Source of the DNA: Allomuricauda sp.
GTDB lineage: Bacteria > Bacteroidota > Bacteroidia > Flavobacteriales > Flavobacteriaceae
Length of the DNA: 64,000 nucleotides
Assembly (NCBI GenBank): GCA_017795045.1
Contig: CP051244.1
Span: forward strand, 1,289,407-1,353,406
Direction of reading: 5' to 3'
A program made the translations under genes and the position numbers. Positions 44,272 to 52,197 of this stretch are shown piece after piece; the first letter of the stretch is position 1; each line of letters begins with the position of its first letter. The notes beneath the pieces were generated by a model that worked only from the letters and a program-made list of their open reading frames with translations, had not been told where the DNA came from and ran no database searches.

Positions 44272-44730
44272 ATGGACAACTCAGGACTCGCCTATCAATG
44301 GATTCAAGCATTACACTCGTACCTCGCCTATTTTGTGTTGGCGATGCTCATTTTTGCAGTGGCCAACGCCCTAATGGGTTGGATGGGCAAAAAGGACTTT
44401 ACCATGCACAAAGACCTTCGCATAAGTCTATTTGCCTTGATCTTGAGCCATATTCAGTTGTTGGTGGGGCTTGTACTGTATTTTATCTCGGGCAGTGGCC
44501 TTAAGGCCATCCAGACCTTGGGTATGGGCGGGTTGAACTCCGCAGCACGCCTCTTGGCCGTGGAACACCCCTTTACCAACATTATAGCCATCGTATTGAT
44601 TACCATAGGCTGGTCCCGTCACAAAAAGTTCATGGAAAGCGAAAAGAAGTTCAAGAGTATTGCCATTTTCTACGGCATTGGTCTTGTGCTCATCTTAAGC
44701 CGTATTCCTTGGGGACAGTGGTTTGGATAA
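44272..44730 (+). CDS. Four-helix membrane protein, 152 aa
   Basis: From the ATG at 44272 (MDNSGLAYQWIQALHSYLAYFVLAML) there are four hydrophobic helices at about 15-35, 50-72, 95-112 and 125-145. Several His lie in or beside helices (H15, H59 in LSHIQLLVGLVLYF, H97 in VEHPFTNI), which could suggest heme or quinone contact, as in small cytochrome b-like proteins, but no heme signature is certain. Family unknown to me. Confidence 0.75.
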   Translation: MDNSGLAYQWIQALHSYLAYFVLAMLIFAVANALMGWMGKKDFTMHKDLRISLFALILSHIQLLVGLVLYFISGSGLKAIQTLGMGGLNSAARLLAVEHPFTNIIAIVLITIGWSRHKKFMESEKKFKSIAIFYGIGLVLILSRIPWGQWFG

Positions 44731-44744
44731 TACTATAAGGTGTC

Positions 44745-44764
44745 ATTCCCGCGTAGGCGGGAAT
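44745..44764. repeat. dRS3-like/REP-like palindromic repeat
   Basis: The 20-base dyad ATTCCC-N8-GGGAAT (stem ATTCCCGC/GCGGGAAT, 4-base loop), flanked by GTC and CTC, has the same core as Neisseria dRS3 and the common 'TCATTCCCGC..GCGGGAATC' repeats of many genomes. It lies between two converging genes. Only one copy is in this window. Confidence 0.6.
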
Positions 44765-44798
44765 CTCATTCTTTCTCCTTAAATAAGAATACTTTTTC

Positions 44799-45200
44799 TC
44801 AAATGGTCACATAGTTGACCTCTGTGATGATAATGTGGTCCAGCACCTCAATTTCCATAATTGTTGCGGCAAGTTTCATCTTTTCGGTGAATTCAAGGTC
44901 CGCTTCGCTGGGTTCCAATTTTCCGGAAGGGTGATTGTGGCAAAGGATGATTTTTGTGCATTTTTTGGACACGGGTAAGCTTAGGACCTCAACGGGTTTT
45001 ATAATATTTCGGTTGCCCGTGCCAATGGTCACCAGTTCAATATATTCAATATCGTTACCGGTGTTCAGACCTATGGTCCAGAAATATTCTTTTTTTCGAT
45101 GAAACCTGTTTTGTCGCCACAATATCTTTTGCATGATTTGGGCAATATCTCCTGTGTCCGAAATATGTGTTTTCCTGTCTTTGGATATATCTAAGCCCAT
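44799..45200 (-). CDS. RadC/JAB (MPN) domain protein, short form
   Basis: 133 aa from the ATG at 45200. It has only the C-terminal MPN domain of RadC: IILCHNHPSGKLEPSEADLEFTEKMKLAATIMEIEVLDHIIIT, with the JAMM-type HxHP...S..D metal-binding motif, and lacks the helix-hairpin-helix part. The function of RadC proteins is unsettled; short forms are common in Bacteroidota. The reading frame continues upstream to 45371 but that would overlap the nuclease gene, so the internal ATG, 14 bases past its stop, is chosen. Confidence 0.85.
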   Translation of the reverse strand: MGLDISKDRKTHISDTGDIAQIMQKILWRQNRFHRKKEYFWTIGLNTGNDIEYIELVTIGTGNRNIIKPVEVLSLPVSKKCTKIILCHNHPSGKLEPSEADLEFTEKMKLAATIMEIEVLDHIIITEVNYVTI

Positions 45201-45214
45201 GGTATGATCATTTA

Positions 45215-46255
45215 CTATGGGGTCATCCGTTTTATCAAAAAAATATAGGACGGAAAGTGGTCGCTGTACCCACCGGTATAGCTCCCCCCCGAATAGGTCC
45301 GTAGGGGATAGCCTTTGTATTTGCCCTTTTGGGTTCGCAAAAAAGAAGGAGCATAAATACCCGCTTTCCAAAAAGTCAATTCTGTTTTATCGGCATTGAT
45401 GAGGTTTGAGGTCATAAAAAACTGATCAAAAAGATTCCATTTGTCTCGATAGGCCAGGGAACCAATTCCTTTCCGATACAATTTTTCCATGGGGTTGTAC
45501 AGCCCCAAACTATCCAATTGCTGTGGTTTGCCCTTGGTTTTCAGGATATTTTTCAAGCTGTTGTCCGTTGGGTCATCATTGAGGTCCCCCATGGAAATGA
45601 TCTTCGCTTTCCTGTTCAGCTCTTGTATGGAATCAATAATACGCTTGTTGAGTAAGGCGGCCCGTACCCTCTTGGGACCGCTTATGGCCTCCCCACCCCT
45701 TCTGGAGGGCCAGTGGTTTACAATAAAATATATGTCTTCTTGGTCCAGAAGGCCACCTACCACCAATTGGTCCCTGGTGTAGACTCGCTCCCCCAATTCA
45801 TCAAACAAAAGGAGTCTATGGCTTTTAAAGGAGGTGGGCAGGTATGATTCTTTTTTAAAGAGGAGGGCCACATCAATCCCACGGGCATCGGGGGAATCAA
45901 AATGAACAATTCCATAACCCTTACCCGAAAGGTTGGGATGTTGGATAAGATCTTCGATTACTTGCCTGTTCTCTACTTCGCACAGACCAATGACATCAGG
46001 GGAAGTTTTGGAGGTCTCCTCTCCAATCTTGGAAAGCACTTTGGAAATGTGGTCAACCTTTGTCTTGTACCGCTCATGGGTCCAATGGTAACTACCTTCG
46101 GGCGTACGGTCATCATCAAAGATGAGCGAATCATTTTTGATGTCAAAAAGATTCTCAACATTGTAGAACGCAATGGTTCTTAGGGTATACGTGTTGGACT
46201 TTTGTCCATGTAGTGAGGTCGATATTAATACAAGTAGGCATATTAATGATCGCAT
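45215..46255 (-). CDS. Secreted endonuclease/exonuclease/phosphatase (EEP) family protein
   Basis: 346 aa. Signal peptide MRSLICLLVLISTSLHG. EEP fold signatures: IAFYNVENLFD (Asn, Asp/Glu metal site), SPDVIGLCEVENRQVI, YGIVHFDSPDARGIDVALLFK, IYFIVNHWPSRRGGE (catalytic His), IISMGDLNDDPTDNS, and SYTGGYSDHFPS (final Asp-His). These residues fit DNase I-like metal-dependent phosphodiesterases, so an exported nuclease or phosphatase. It lies 1.7 kb from the DUF5689/TonB pair on the other strand (see findings). Confidence 0.9.
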   Translation of the reverse strand: MRSLICLLVLISTSLHGQKSNTYTLRTIAFYNVENLFDIKNDSLIFDDDRTPEGSYHWTHERYKTKVDHISKVLSKIGEETSKTSPDVIGLCEVENRQVIEDLIQHPNLSGKGYGIVHFDSPDARGIDVALLFKKESYLPTSFKSHRLLLFDELGERVYTRDQLVVGGLLDQEDIYFIVNHWPSRRGGEAISGPKRVRAALLNKRIIDSIQELNRKAKIISMGDLNDDPTDNSLKNILKTKGKPQQLDSLGLYNPMEKLYRKGIGSLAYRDKWNLFDQFFMTSNLINADKTELTFWKAGIYAPSFLRTQKGKYKGYPLRTYSGGSYTGGYSDHFPSYIFLIKRMTP

Positions 46256-46450
46256 GGGTATAATTTTTATTGACTTGGGGTCTAGGCAAAAAAACCAATG
46301 GTAATTTCACCATGGTTAAATGTAATAAACCTTTTATTAATGTTTGCCAGAAAAGTGATGGGAAAATCAAAACCCGTTCTCTTTTAGGTGTTTAGATGGG
46401 TTTAGCCATTGCCCAGAAATTAAAATTTCATTATTATTGCAATGTATTGT

Positions 46451-46486
46451 ACAAATAGCCTCTGCGATATCGCATGGGCTATTTGT
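46451..46486 (+). terminator. Long hairpin, possible terminator, in the 46256-46628 gap
   Basis: ACAAATAGCC (46451-46460) pairs perfectly with GGCTATTTGT (46477-46486), and inside it TGCGATATCGCA (46463-46474) is a further perfect palindrome; GTTTTTA follows. The rest of the gap holds an imperfect AACCAATGGT/ACCATGGTT dyad near 46296-46316 and a duplicated block TTTGCCAGAAA (46343 and 46515). No gene can be supported, but a short transcript ending here is possible. Confidence 0.5.
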
Positions 46487-46628
46487 GTTTTTAGGCCATA
46501 GTATTGATCACTCTTTTGCCAGAAAGAGTATGGGCCCAAACATCAAATTTCAACCTCACATTTACAGAATGACCAGCCCTTTATGGACTGGCAACAACTA
46601 AATCTTTTAATAATCTAAATACTTAACC

Positions 46629-47690
46629 ATGAAGACATTACCCTATGCATGTATCATCGTTTTTTTTCTCTTATACGGATGTTCCAATAGTTCGAAAAAA
46701 GATATCTCAAAATCATCATTTTATTGGACACCCGTCCAAGTGGATAAAAGTAATTTGGCGAGTACAACTTTTTTTAGCAGCGTTCATGAGAACAATTTAG
46801 GAAAGTACGTATTTGCCAATGAGAACATTGAAAGGGATTGGGATGATGAAGATAAGTTTGTTACAGCTTATGATATGTCCGAGCTGGCTAAAGAAAACCT
46901 ATTTTGCCGGCTGTTTGTAAATCAGAATTCGGGTCCGGACAAAGTCTATGAGAACTTTGCAAAGAACCCAAGGTCCAAAAGGAATTTACATTTACGTTAT
47001 GATTATTATTTAGATAGTATACATGCTGGATTTTATTATAAGGATAAGCCTACCGAAGATGAAATTACTTGGGAATCGACCAGGTACCCAATATTTGAAT
47101 CAGAAGTAATTCCCGAAGGCGACGAATTGGGTGTTGATATGAGCCTAACACAGGAAAAAATCATTGAAGCCTTGCTCAACAATCAAAAATATGTGAATAC
47201 CAAGGATGACCATACGATACTAGTAGGATTGAAGTTTTCTGTGGTGGACGGAAGCTCCCCGGGCAGAAAAGAGAAAAAGAAAGCCTTTGAGTTGGCTTCA
47301 GGCCAGTTTTTATTGACCAATGTTGATAAAGGCTTGGAACTGATCAACAAGCATATCCCCAAATACGGTATTCCAGAACCCTTTATGAAAAACAAAAAGC
47401 TGGAAGAAGAAGCGCTCAAGCTTATGCAGAATTATGCCCGCAACCAGGGCTGGAAAGAAAAATATCATAAAGCGATTATTACCAGTGATTATAACGTAAA
47501 ACGCAGTTTTGCGGGGTTAATAACAGGAAGGACAATCATTTTTGCCTTAGTTGGGGAATGGCCGGATGGAAGATGGACAAGTCAATTCTTTAAAATATAC
47601 CAGGCCTATAAGGGAGATGATGAATATGGCCCTCTTAGATATGATGGTACCGGAAAACAATGGGATGTCTGGGGAGGGGCACTTAAATAA
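46629..47690 (+). CDS. Putative lipoprotein, 353 aa
   Basis: Signal MKTLPYACIIVFFLLYGC (lipobox LYGC). The 330-residue mature protein is hydrophilic and contains no motif I recognise. The C-terminal third (KAIITSDYNVKRSFAGLITGRTIIFALVGEWPDGRWTSQFFKIYQAYKGDDEYGPLRYDGTGKQW) looks like a small mixed domain. Between the EEP nuclease (divergent) and the TonB receptor cluster; a terminator follows at 47712-47744. Base composition is more AT-rich than neighbours, which may mean later acquisition. Confidence 0.7.
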   Translation: MKTLPYACIIVFFLLYGCSNSSKKDISKSSFYWTPVQVDKSNLASTTFFSSVHENNLGKYVFANENIERDWDDEDKFVTAYDMSELAKENLFCRLFVNQNSGPDKVYENFAKNPRSKRNLHLRYDYYLDSIHAGFYYKDKPTEDEITWESTRYPIFESEVIPEGDELGVDMSLTQEKIIEALLNNQKYVNTKDDHTILVGLKFSVVDGSSPGRKEKKKAFELASGQFLLTNVDKGLELINKHIPKYGIPEPFMKNKKLEEEALKLMQNYARNQGWKEKYHKAIITSDYNVKRSFAGLITGRTIIFALVGEWPDGRWTSQFFKIYQAYKGDDEYGPLRYDGTGKQWDVWGGALK

Positions 47691-47711
47691 CTGAATAGTT
47701 CACTTTTGATG

Positions 47712-47745
47712 AAAAGCCAAGTGTGGGGAACACTTGGCTTTTTTT
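47712..47745 (+). terminator. Intrinsic terminator
   Basis: 13-bp stem AAAAGCCAAGTGT (47712-47724) with ACACTTGGCTTTT (47730-47742), five-base loop, T run. Confidence 0.9.
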
Positions 47746-47924
47746 ATGGAATGATTTTTATGTGGCCCCTTAAGGACAGGAAAACTCTTATAATTTGATC
47801 TTGATCTGGCAATAGCTATTGAAATACTTTGATTTTACATTAAAATTGGATAAGATTGTGTACTTATCTTACAGACCTGAGCGAAGTATAGCCCCAATTT
47901 TGTTTAATTAACCTACCAATAGCT

Positions 47925-50666
47925 ATGAGGACAACTTTGCTCTTGGCTGTGTTCTGTTGCGTCAACCCCCAATACGGCCAACAAGAAACAGTCATTTCGG
48001 GTAGCGTTCAAGCAATGGGTCTCAACACCCCTGTTCAGAATGCTGCCATTGCCATTGAAACCCTTTCACAAACCTTTTTTACGGATGCAAACGGACGTTT
48101 TAAAATCCAGATTTTTGAAAACGGAGAACACGTTTTGGCGATTTCTTTCCCAGATTTTTTGCCAAAACGCTTTGCAATCATTTGTGATGGAGAACCAATA
48201 GATTTAGGGAACATTTTTTTGGAGAAAGACATTACCCAAGAAAAATCGGACAACCTGATCACACTTACCGATGGAGACCTTTTGGATGACGGGGAAGCCG
48301 TATCCGGGGCTCTGGGCCTGCTGCAATCCACCAAGGACGTTTTTTTAAACCGGGCTGCCTTTGATTTTGGACAGGCCTTTTTTAAGGTTCGAGGCTATGA
48401 TTCCCGTAATGGCACGGTGATGATCAATGGCATTCCCATGAACAAATTCTTTGATGGGAGGCCCCAGTGGAACAATTGGGGCGGACTCAATGATGTGCAG
48501 CGTAATCAGGAGTATACCCACGGATTGGAGGTAAACGCCTATACCTTTGGGGGTATTTTGGGGAATACCCAAATCAATGTCCGTCCTTCGGGTATGCGGC
48601 CCGGTATTCGTTTGTCCAGTTCCGCATCCAATAGAACTTATAGGGGAAGGCTAATGGCAACCTACAATTCCGGACCGTCCCAAAAAGGATGGGCCTACTC
48701 ATTTTCTGCTTCCCGCAGATGGGCCCAAGAAGGATATGTACAGGGAACGTTGTACGACGCTTATTCTTTCTTTGGCGCTTTGGAGTTTCAACCCAATACC
48801 AAGAGTAGTTTATCACTCACCACAATTTTGGCCCGTAACCGAAGAGGACGCTCCGCTGCACTTACCGAAGAGGTGTTTGACCTCAAGGGAAACCAATACA
48901 ATCCCTATTGGGGAAATCAGGATGGAGAACTACGAAATTCTCGGGAACGTGAAATTTTTGAACCTATTTTCTTGTTGAATTACAAACTCCAAAGAGAAAA
49001 ATTTAGTTGGAACGTGGGCGTAGCCCATCAATTTGGAACCAATACCAGAAGCCGTTTAGGGTACTTTAATGCACCCAATCCAGATCCTACCTACTACAGA
49101 TATTTGCCCAGCTATTTTATCAACAGTTCCATTGGTGCCGATTTTATAAATGCCGATTTGGCTCGCGAAGGTTTTTTAAGGAACCCACAACTTTCATGGG
49201 AACAGTTGTACACAGCAAATACAAATGGCAATAGCCAAGGCAAGGCGGCCTATGTGTTTTATAACGATATTGCCGATGACACCCAGACAACCATGGCAAC
49301 CAGCATGGAGTACAATATCAATGAAAACATAAACCTGGATTTTGGAGGGAACTTTAAAACACTTTCCTCAGACAACTATGCTGAAATCCAAGATTTGTTG
49401 GGGGCGGAATTTCATGAAGACAAGGATTCCTTCTCCAATACCTTGAATGATGTCAATGGGGAACTGGAGAAGTCAACAGGCGATAAATTCAATTACAACT
49501 ACACCTTGGATGCATCACAATTTGAAGCCTTTGGCCAGCTTTCCACCACACTGAAAAAGTGGAGCGGTTTTGTCGCTGCATCCATTTCTGGACATAAAGC
49601 CAAGCGAAATGGTTTGTTTGCCAATGAACGTTTTTTGGAAAACTCAATGGGGGAAAGTCCAAAAGTCAACTTTTCCCATATGTCATTTAAGGGTGGGCTC
49701 ACCTATTTTCTTTCAGGACGCCATTGGTTTACTGCCAATGCGGCAAAGGTGGAACGGTCGCCAACACTTCAGAACATTTTTATAAACCCAAGGGAGAACA
49801 ATGAAGTCGTTTCCGAGCTTCAAAAAGAGACCATTACCACGACAGATGTAAGCTATTTTGTGCGGTTACCCAACTTGACGGGGCGTTTGACAGCCTTTTA
49901 TACAAGGTTCATGAATACTACGGACATTAACTTCTTTTTTGTGGACTCGGGGCTAGGCTCGGACTTTGTTCAAGAAGTCATTACGGGTTTGGATAGATTG
50001 CACAAAGGGCTGGAACTGGGTTTGGAATATGAAGCCTCCTCCAGTGTAAAGCTGACTTTGGTTGGGAATCTGGGCGATTATGTGTATGCCAGTGACCCTT
50101 CGGTGCAAATCAATTTTGATACCGCAGGAGCCGATGAGGACCTTATCGACCCAGAAGGGGATATAGATTTGGGGATTGCCAAGGTAAAGGGTCTAAAACT
50201 GGCCCAAGGCCCGCAAACGGCCCTTGCCTTGGGCGTGGAGTACCGCAATCCCAACTATTGGTGGTTTGGGGCAACGGCCAACTACCTTACCCATAACTAT
50301 ATCAACATCTCTACTATTTCCCGTACCTCCAGTTTTTTGTTGGACCCAGAAACCGGGGAACGTTTTCCAGATGCCACCGATGAAAATGTGGCCAAAATTT
50401 TAAGGCAAAAAAAATTGGAAGACATCTATTTGCTCAACCTCATTGGCGGAAAATCTTGGTTGGTCAACAAAAAATACATCAGTCTGTTTGCCAGTGTCAG
50501 TAATCTTTTTGATGGTGTTTTCAGAACAGGGGGATACGAACAAAGCCGAAATGGCAATTTTGGCCAATTGCAGCAAGATAATCTAAGCGGCACCCCATCC
50601 TTTGGGCCCAAATACTGGTACGGCTACGGGAGAACCTATTTTTTAAATCTCGCCGTAAGCTTCTAA
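47925..50666 (+). CDS. TonB-dependent receptor paired with a DUF5689 lipoprotein
   Basis: 913 aa. Signal peptide MRTTLLLAVFCCVNPQYGQ, carboxypeptidase-regulatory-like domain (ETVISGSVQAMGLNTPVQNAAIAIETLSQTFFTDANGRFKIQI, about 22-105), plug (FKVRGYDSRNGTVMINGIPMNKFFDGRPQWNNWGGLND, about 130-230) and a barrel ending in FLNLAVSF. The next gene, 10 bases on, encodes a surface lipoprotein, giving a SusC/D-like pairing with a different lipoprotein. Substrate not readable; the nearby EEP nuclease suggests nucleic-acid or phosphate-ester products (inference). Confidence 0.9.
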   Translation: MRTTLLLAVFCCVNPQYGQQETVISGSVQAMGLNTPVQNAAIAIETLSQTFFTDANGRFKIQIFENGEHVLAISFPDFLPKRFAIICDGEPIDLGNIFLEKDITQEKSDNLITLTDGDLLDDGEAVSGALGLLQSTKDVFLNRAAFDFGQAFFKVRGYDSRNGTVMINGIPMNKFFDGRPQWNNWGGLNDVQRNQEYTHGLEVNAYTFGGILGNTQINVRPSGMRPGIRLSSSASNRTYRGRLMATYNSGPSQKGWAYSFSASRRWAQEGYVQGTLYDAYSFFGALEFQPNTKSSLSLTTILARNRRGRSAALTEEVFDLKGNQYNPYWGNQDGELRNSREREIFEPIFLLNYKLQREKFSWNVGVAHQFGTNTRSRLGYFNAPNPDPTYYRYLPSYFINSSIGADFINADLAREGFLRNPQLSWEQLYTANTNGNSQGKAAYVFYNDIADDTQTTMATSMEYNINENINLDFGGNFKTLSSDNYAEIQDLLGAEFHEDKDSFSNTLNDVNGELEKSTGDKFNYNYTLDASQFEAFGQLSTTLKKWSGFVAASISGHKAKRNGLFANERFLENSMGESPKVNFSHMSFKGGLTYFLSGRHWFTANAAKVERSPTLQNIFINPRENNEVVSELQKETITTTDVSYFVRLPNLTGRLTAFYTRFMNTTDINFFFVDSGLGSDFVQEVITGLDRLHKGLELGLEYEASSSVKLTLVGNLGDYVYASDPSVQINFDTAGADEDLIDPEGDIDLGIAKVKGLKLAQGPQTALALGVEYRNPNYWWFGATANYLTHNYINISTISRTSSFLLDPETGERFPDATDENVAKILRQKKLEDIYLLNLIGGKSWLVNKKYISLFASVSNLFDGVFRTGGYEQSRNGNFGQLQQDNLSGTPSFGPKYWYGYGRTYFLNLAVSF

Positions 50667-50676
50667 ATCAAAAAAC

Positions 50677-52038
50677 ATGAAAAATTCAAACAAGATAAGT
50701 GGGCTATTGCTATTGATCATGGTTGTGGCCTGCGTAAAGAACACAGAATTTAATCAACCAAAAACAGCATGCAATTCAGGGCTCAAGGCAAATATCAGCT
50801 TTGCAGAACTTGAAGGGTTATTGGGAGAAGGAGCTGTGCAAATCCAAGAAGATTTGGTGTTGGAGGGGTATGTGATCTCATCGGATAAATCAGGAAATTT
50901 TTTTGGAGTGCTACATATACAAGATGCTCCGGTAAATCCCGTTCACGGGCTTGTTATTGAGATGGATTTTAGGGAATCCCATTTGTTTTTTGATGTAGGA
51001 AGCAGGGTTTTGGTAAAGCTGAAGGGACTGTATCTCGGTAAAAGTGGTGAGACCCTTAAACTCGGAGGCACCTTTACTTCCTTCGGAAATGTTTCTGTAG
51101 GGAGATTGCCCGGTTTGAAAGTGATGGAGCATGTTTTCCTTTCATGTGATGATTTGACCGAGATGCAGCCTACAAAAATTATCATCCCCGAGATTGAAAA
51201 TGCTAGGGTGAACACCTTGGTTCAATTGGAAGAGGTTGAATTTTTGCAAGAAGAACTGGGACAGACTTTTGCGCTTCCAGAAGAAGAGACCGGACACATC
51301 CTAAAAGATTGTGCTGAAAATGAACTCACATTGCTCAATAGTGGGTATGCCGATTTTCAGGCAGAAATCCTGCCTGAAGGCAATGGCTCCATTACGGGGA
51401 TTCTTGTAAAAGATGGAAAACAGTTGCAATTGGTCATCCGGGATTTGGAGGATATTGATTTTATCCAAGAGCGTTGTCCAGAGATCATTACGGAATTCAC
51501 ATCGACCCAAATCTTTATTTCAGAATTGGCAGACCCGGACAACAATGCTGGGGCACGCTTTGTGGAACTCTATAATTCCGCATCGGAACCCTTGGATTTA
51601 AATCTGTGGACCCTTCGCCGCTATACCAACGACAATACTGAGGTAAGCTCAACTATAGATTTATCGGGATTGATTATTGGTGCGGAGGGTACTTTGGTCA
51701 TATCGCCAAACGCCGCTGAGTTTGAGTTGGTGTATGGTTTTGTACCAGACCTAGGGGTTTCCACCAACAGTCCGGCAGATTCCAACGGCGATGATAATTT
51801 AGAGTTAGTAGACCCCTTTGGAACGGTCATAGATGTTTTTGGTGTGGTTGGAGAAGATGGTTCAGGGACCAACCATGAGTTTGAAGACGGCAGGGCTTTG
51901 CGTAACCCGGACATTTTGGAAGGAAATCCCAGTTACACCTTTGGTGAGTGGACCATTTTTAATGATACCGGAGATTCAGGAACCACCGATTTACCCCAAA
52001 ACGCCCCAGAGGATTTTACACCTGGGACAAGGGATTGA
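50677..52038 (+). CDS. DUF5689 plus lamin-tail domain lipoprotein
   Basis: 453 aa. Signal MKNSNKISGLLLLIMVVAC (lipobox VVAC). Residues about 40-270 are DUF5689, an OB-like domain (VLEGYVISSDKSGNFFGVLHIQDA... FDVGSRVLVKLKGLYLGKSGETLKLGG ... GNGSITGILVKDGKQLQLVIRDLEDIDF). Residues about 275-410 are a lamin-tail domain (IFISELADPDNNAGARFVELYNSASEPLDLNLWTLRRY..., GTLVISPN, DNLELVDPFGTVIDVFG). Both occur in secreted nucleases and surface proteins of Bacteroidota. Likely exposed on the cell surface as the partner of the TonB receptor. Confidence 0.9.
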   Translation: MKNSNKISGLLLLIMVVACVKNTEFNQPKTACNSGLKANISFAELEGLLGEGAVQIQEDLVLEGYVISSDKSGNFFGVLHIQDAPVNPVHGLVIEMDFRESHLFFDVGSRVLVKLKGLYLGKSGETLKLGGTFTSFGNVSVGRLPGLKVMEHVFLSCDDLTEMQPTKIIIPEIENARVNTLVQLEEVEFLQEELGQTFALPEEETGHILKDCAENELTLLNSGYADFQAEILPEGNGSITGILVKDGKQLQLVIRDLEDIDFIQERCPEIITEFTSTQIFISELADPDNNAGARFVELYNSASEPLDLNLWTLRRYTNDNTEVSSTIDLSGLIIGAEGTLVISPNAAEFELVYGFVPDLGVSTNSPADSNGDDNLELVDPFGTVIDVFGVVGEDGSGTNHEFEDGRALRNPDILEGNPSYTFGEWTIFNDTGDSGTTDLPQNAPEDFTPGTRD

Positions 52039-52197
52039 CTTACAATCATGCACAGAATTTTCTACACATCAATTGAGAAGGGGTATCCACCAATCCAAAT
52101 GGGTCACCCATCAATCGGGACACGATGTGCACCTCCCATTATAGTACCTTATCCAAGATAGAGCCGCATGCCCCAATACCATTTAAATCTTCTTATT

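Noticed and set aside
50677..52038. Reading this lipoprotein as SusD
   Set aside because: It has DUF5689 and a lamin-tail domain, not the TPR-like helical SusD fold; only its position resembles SusD.
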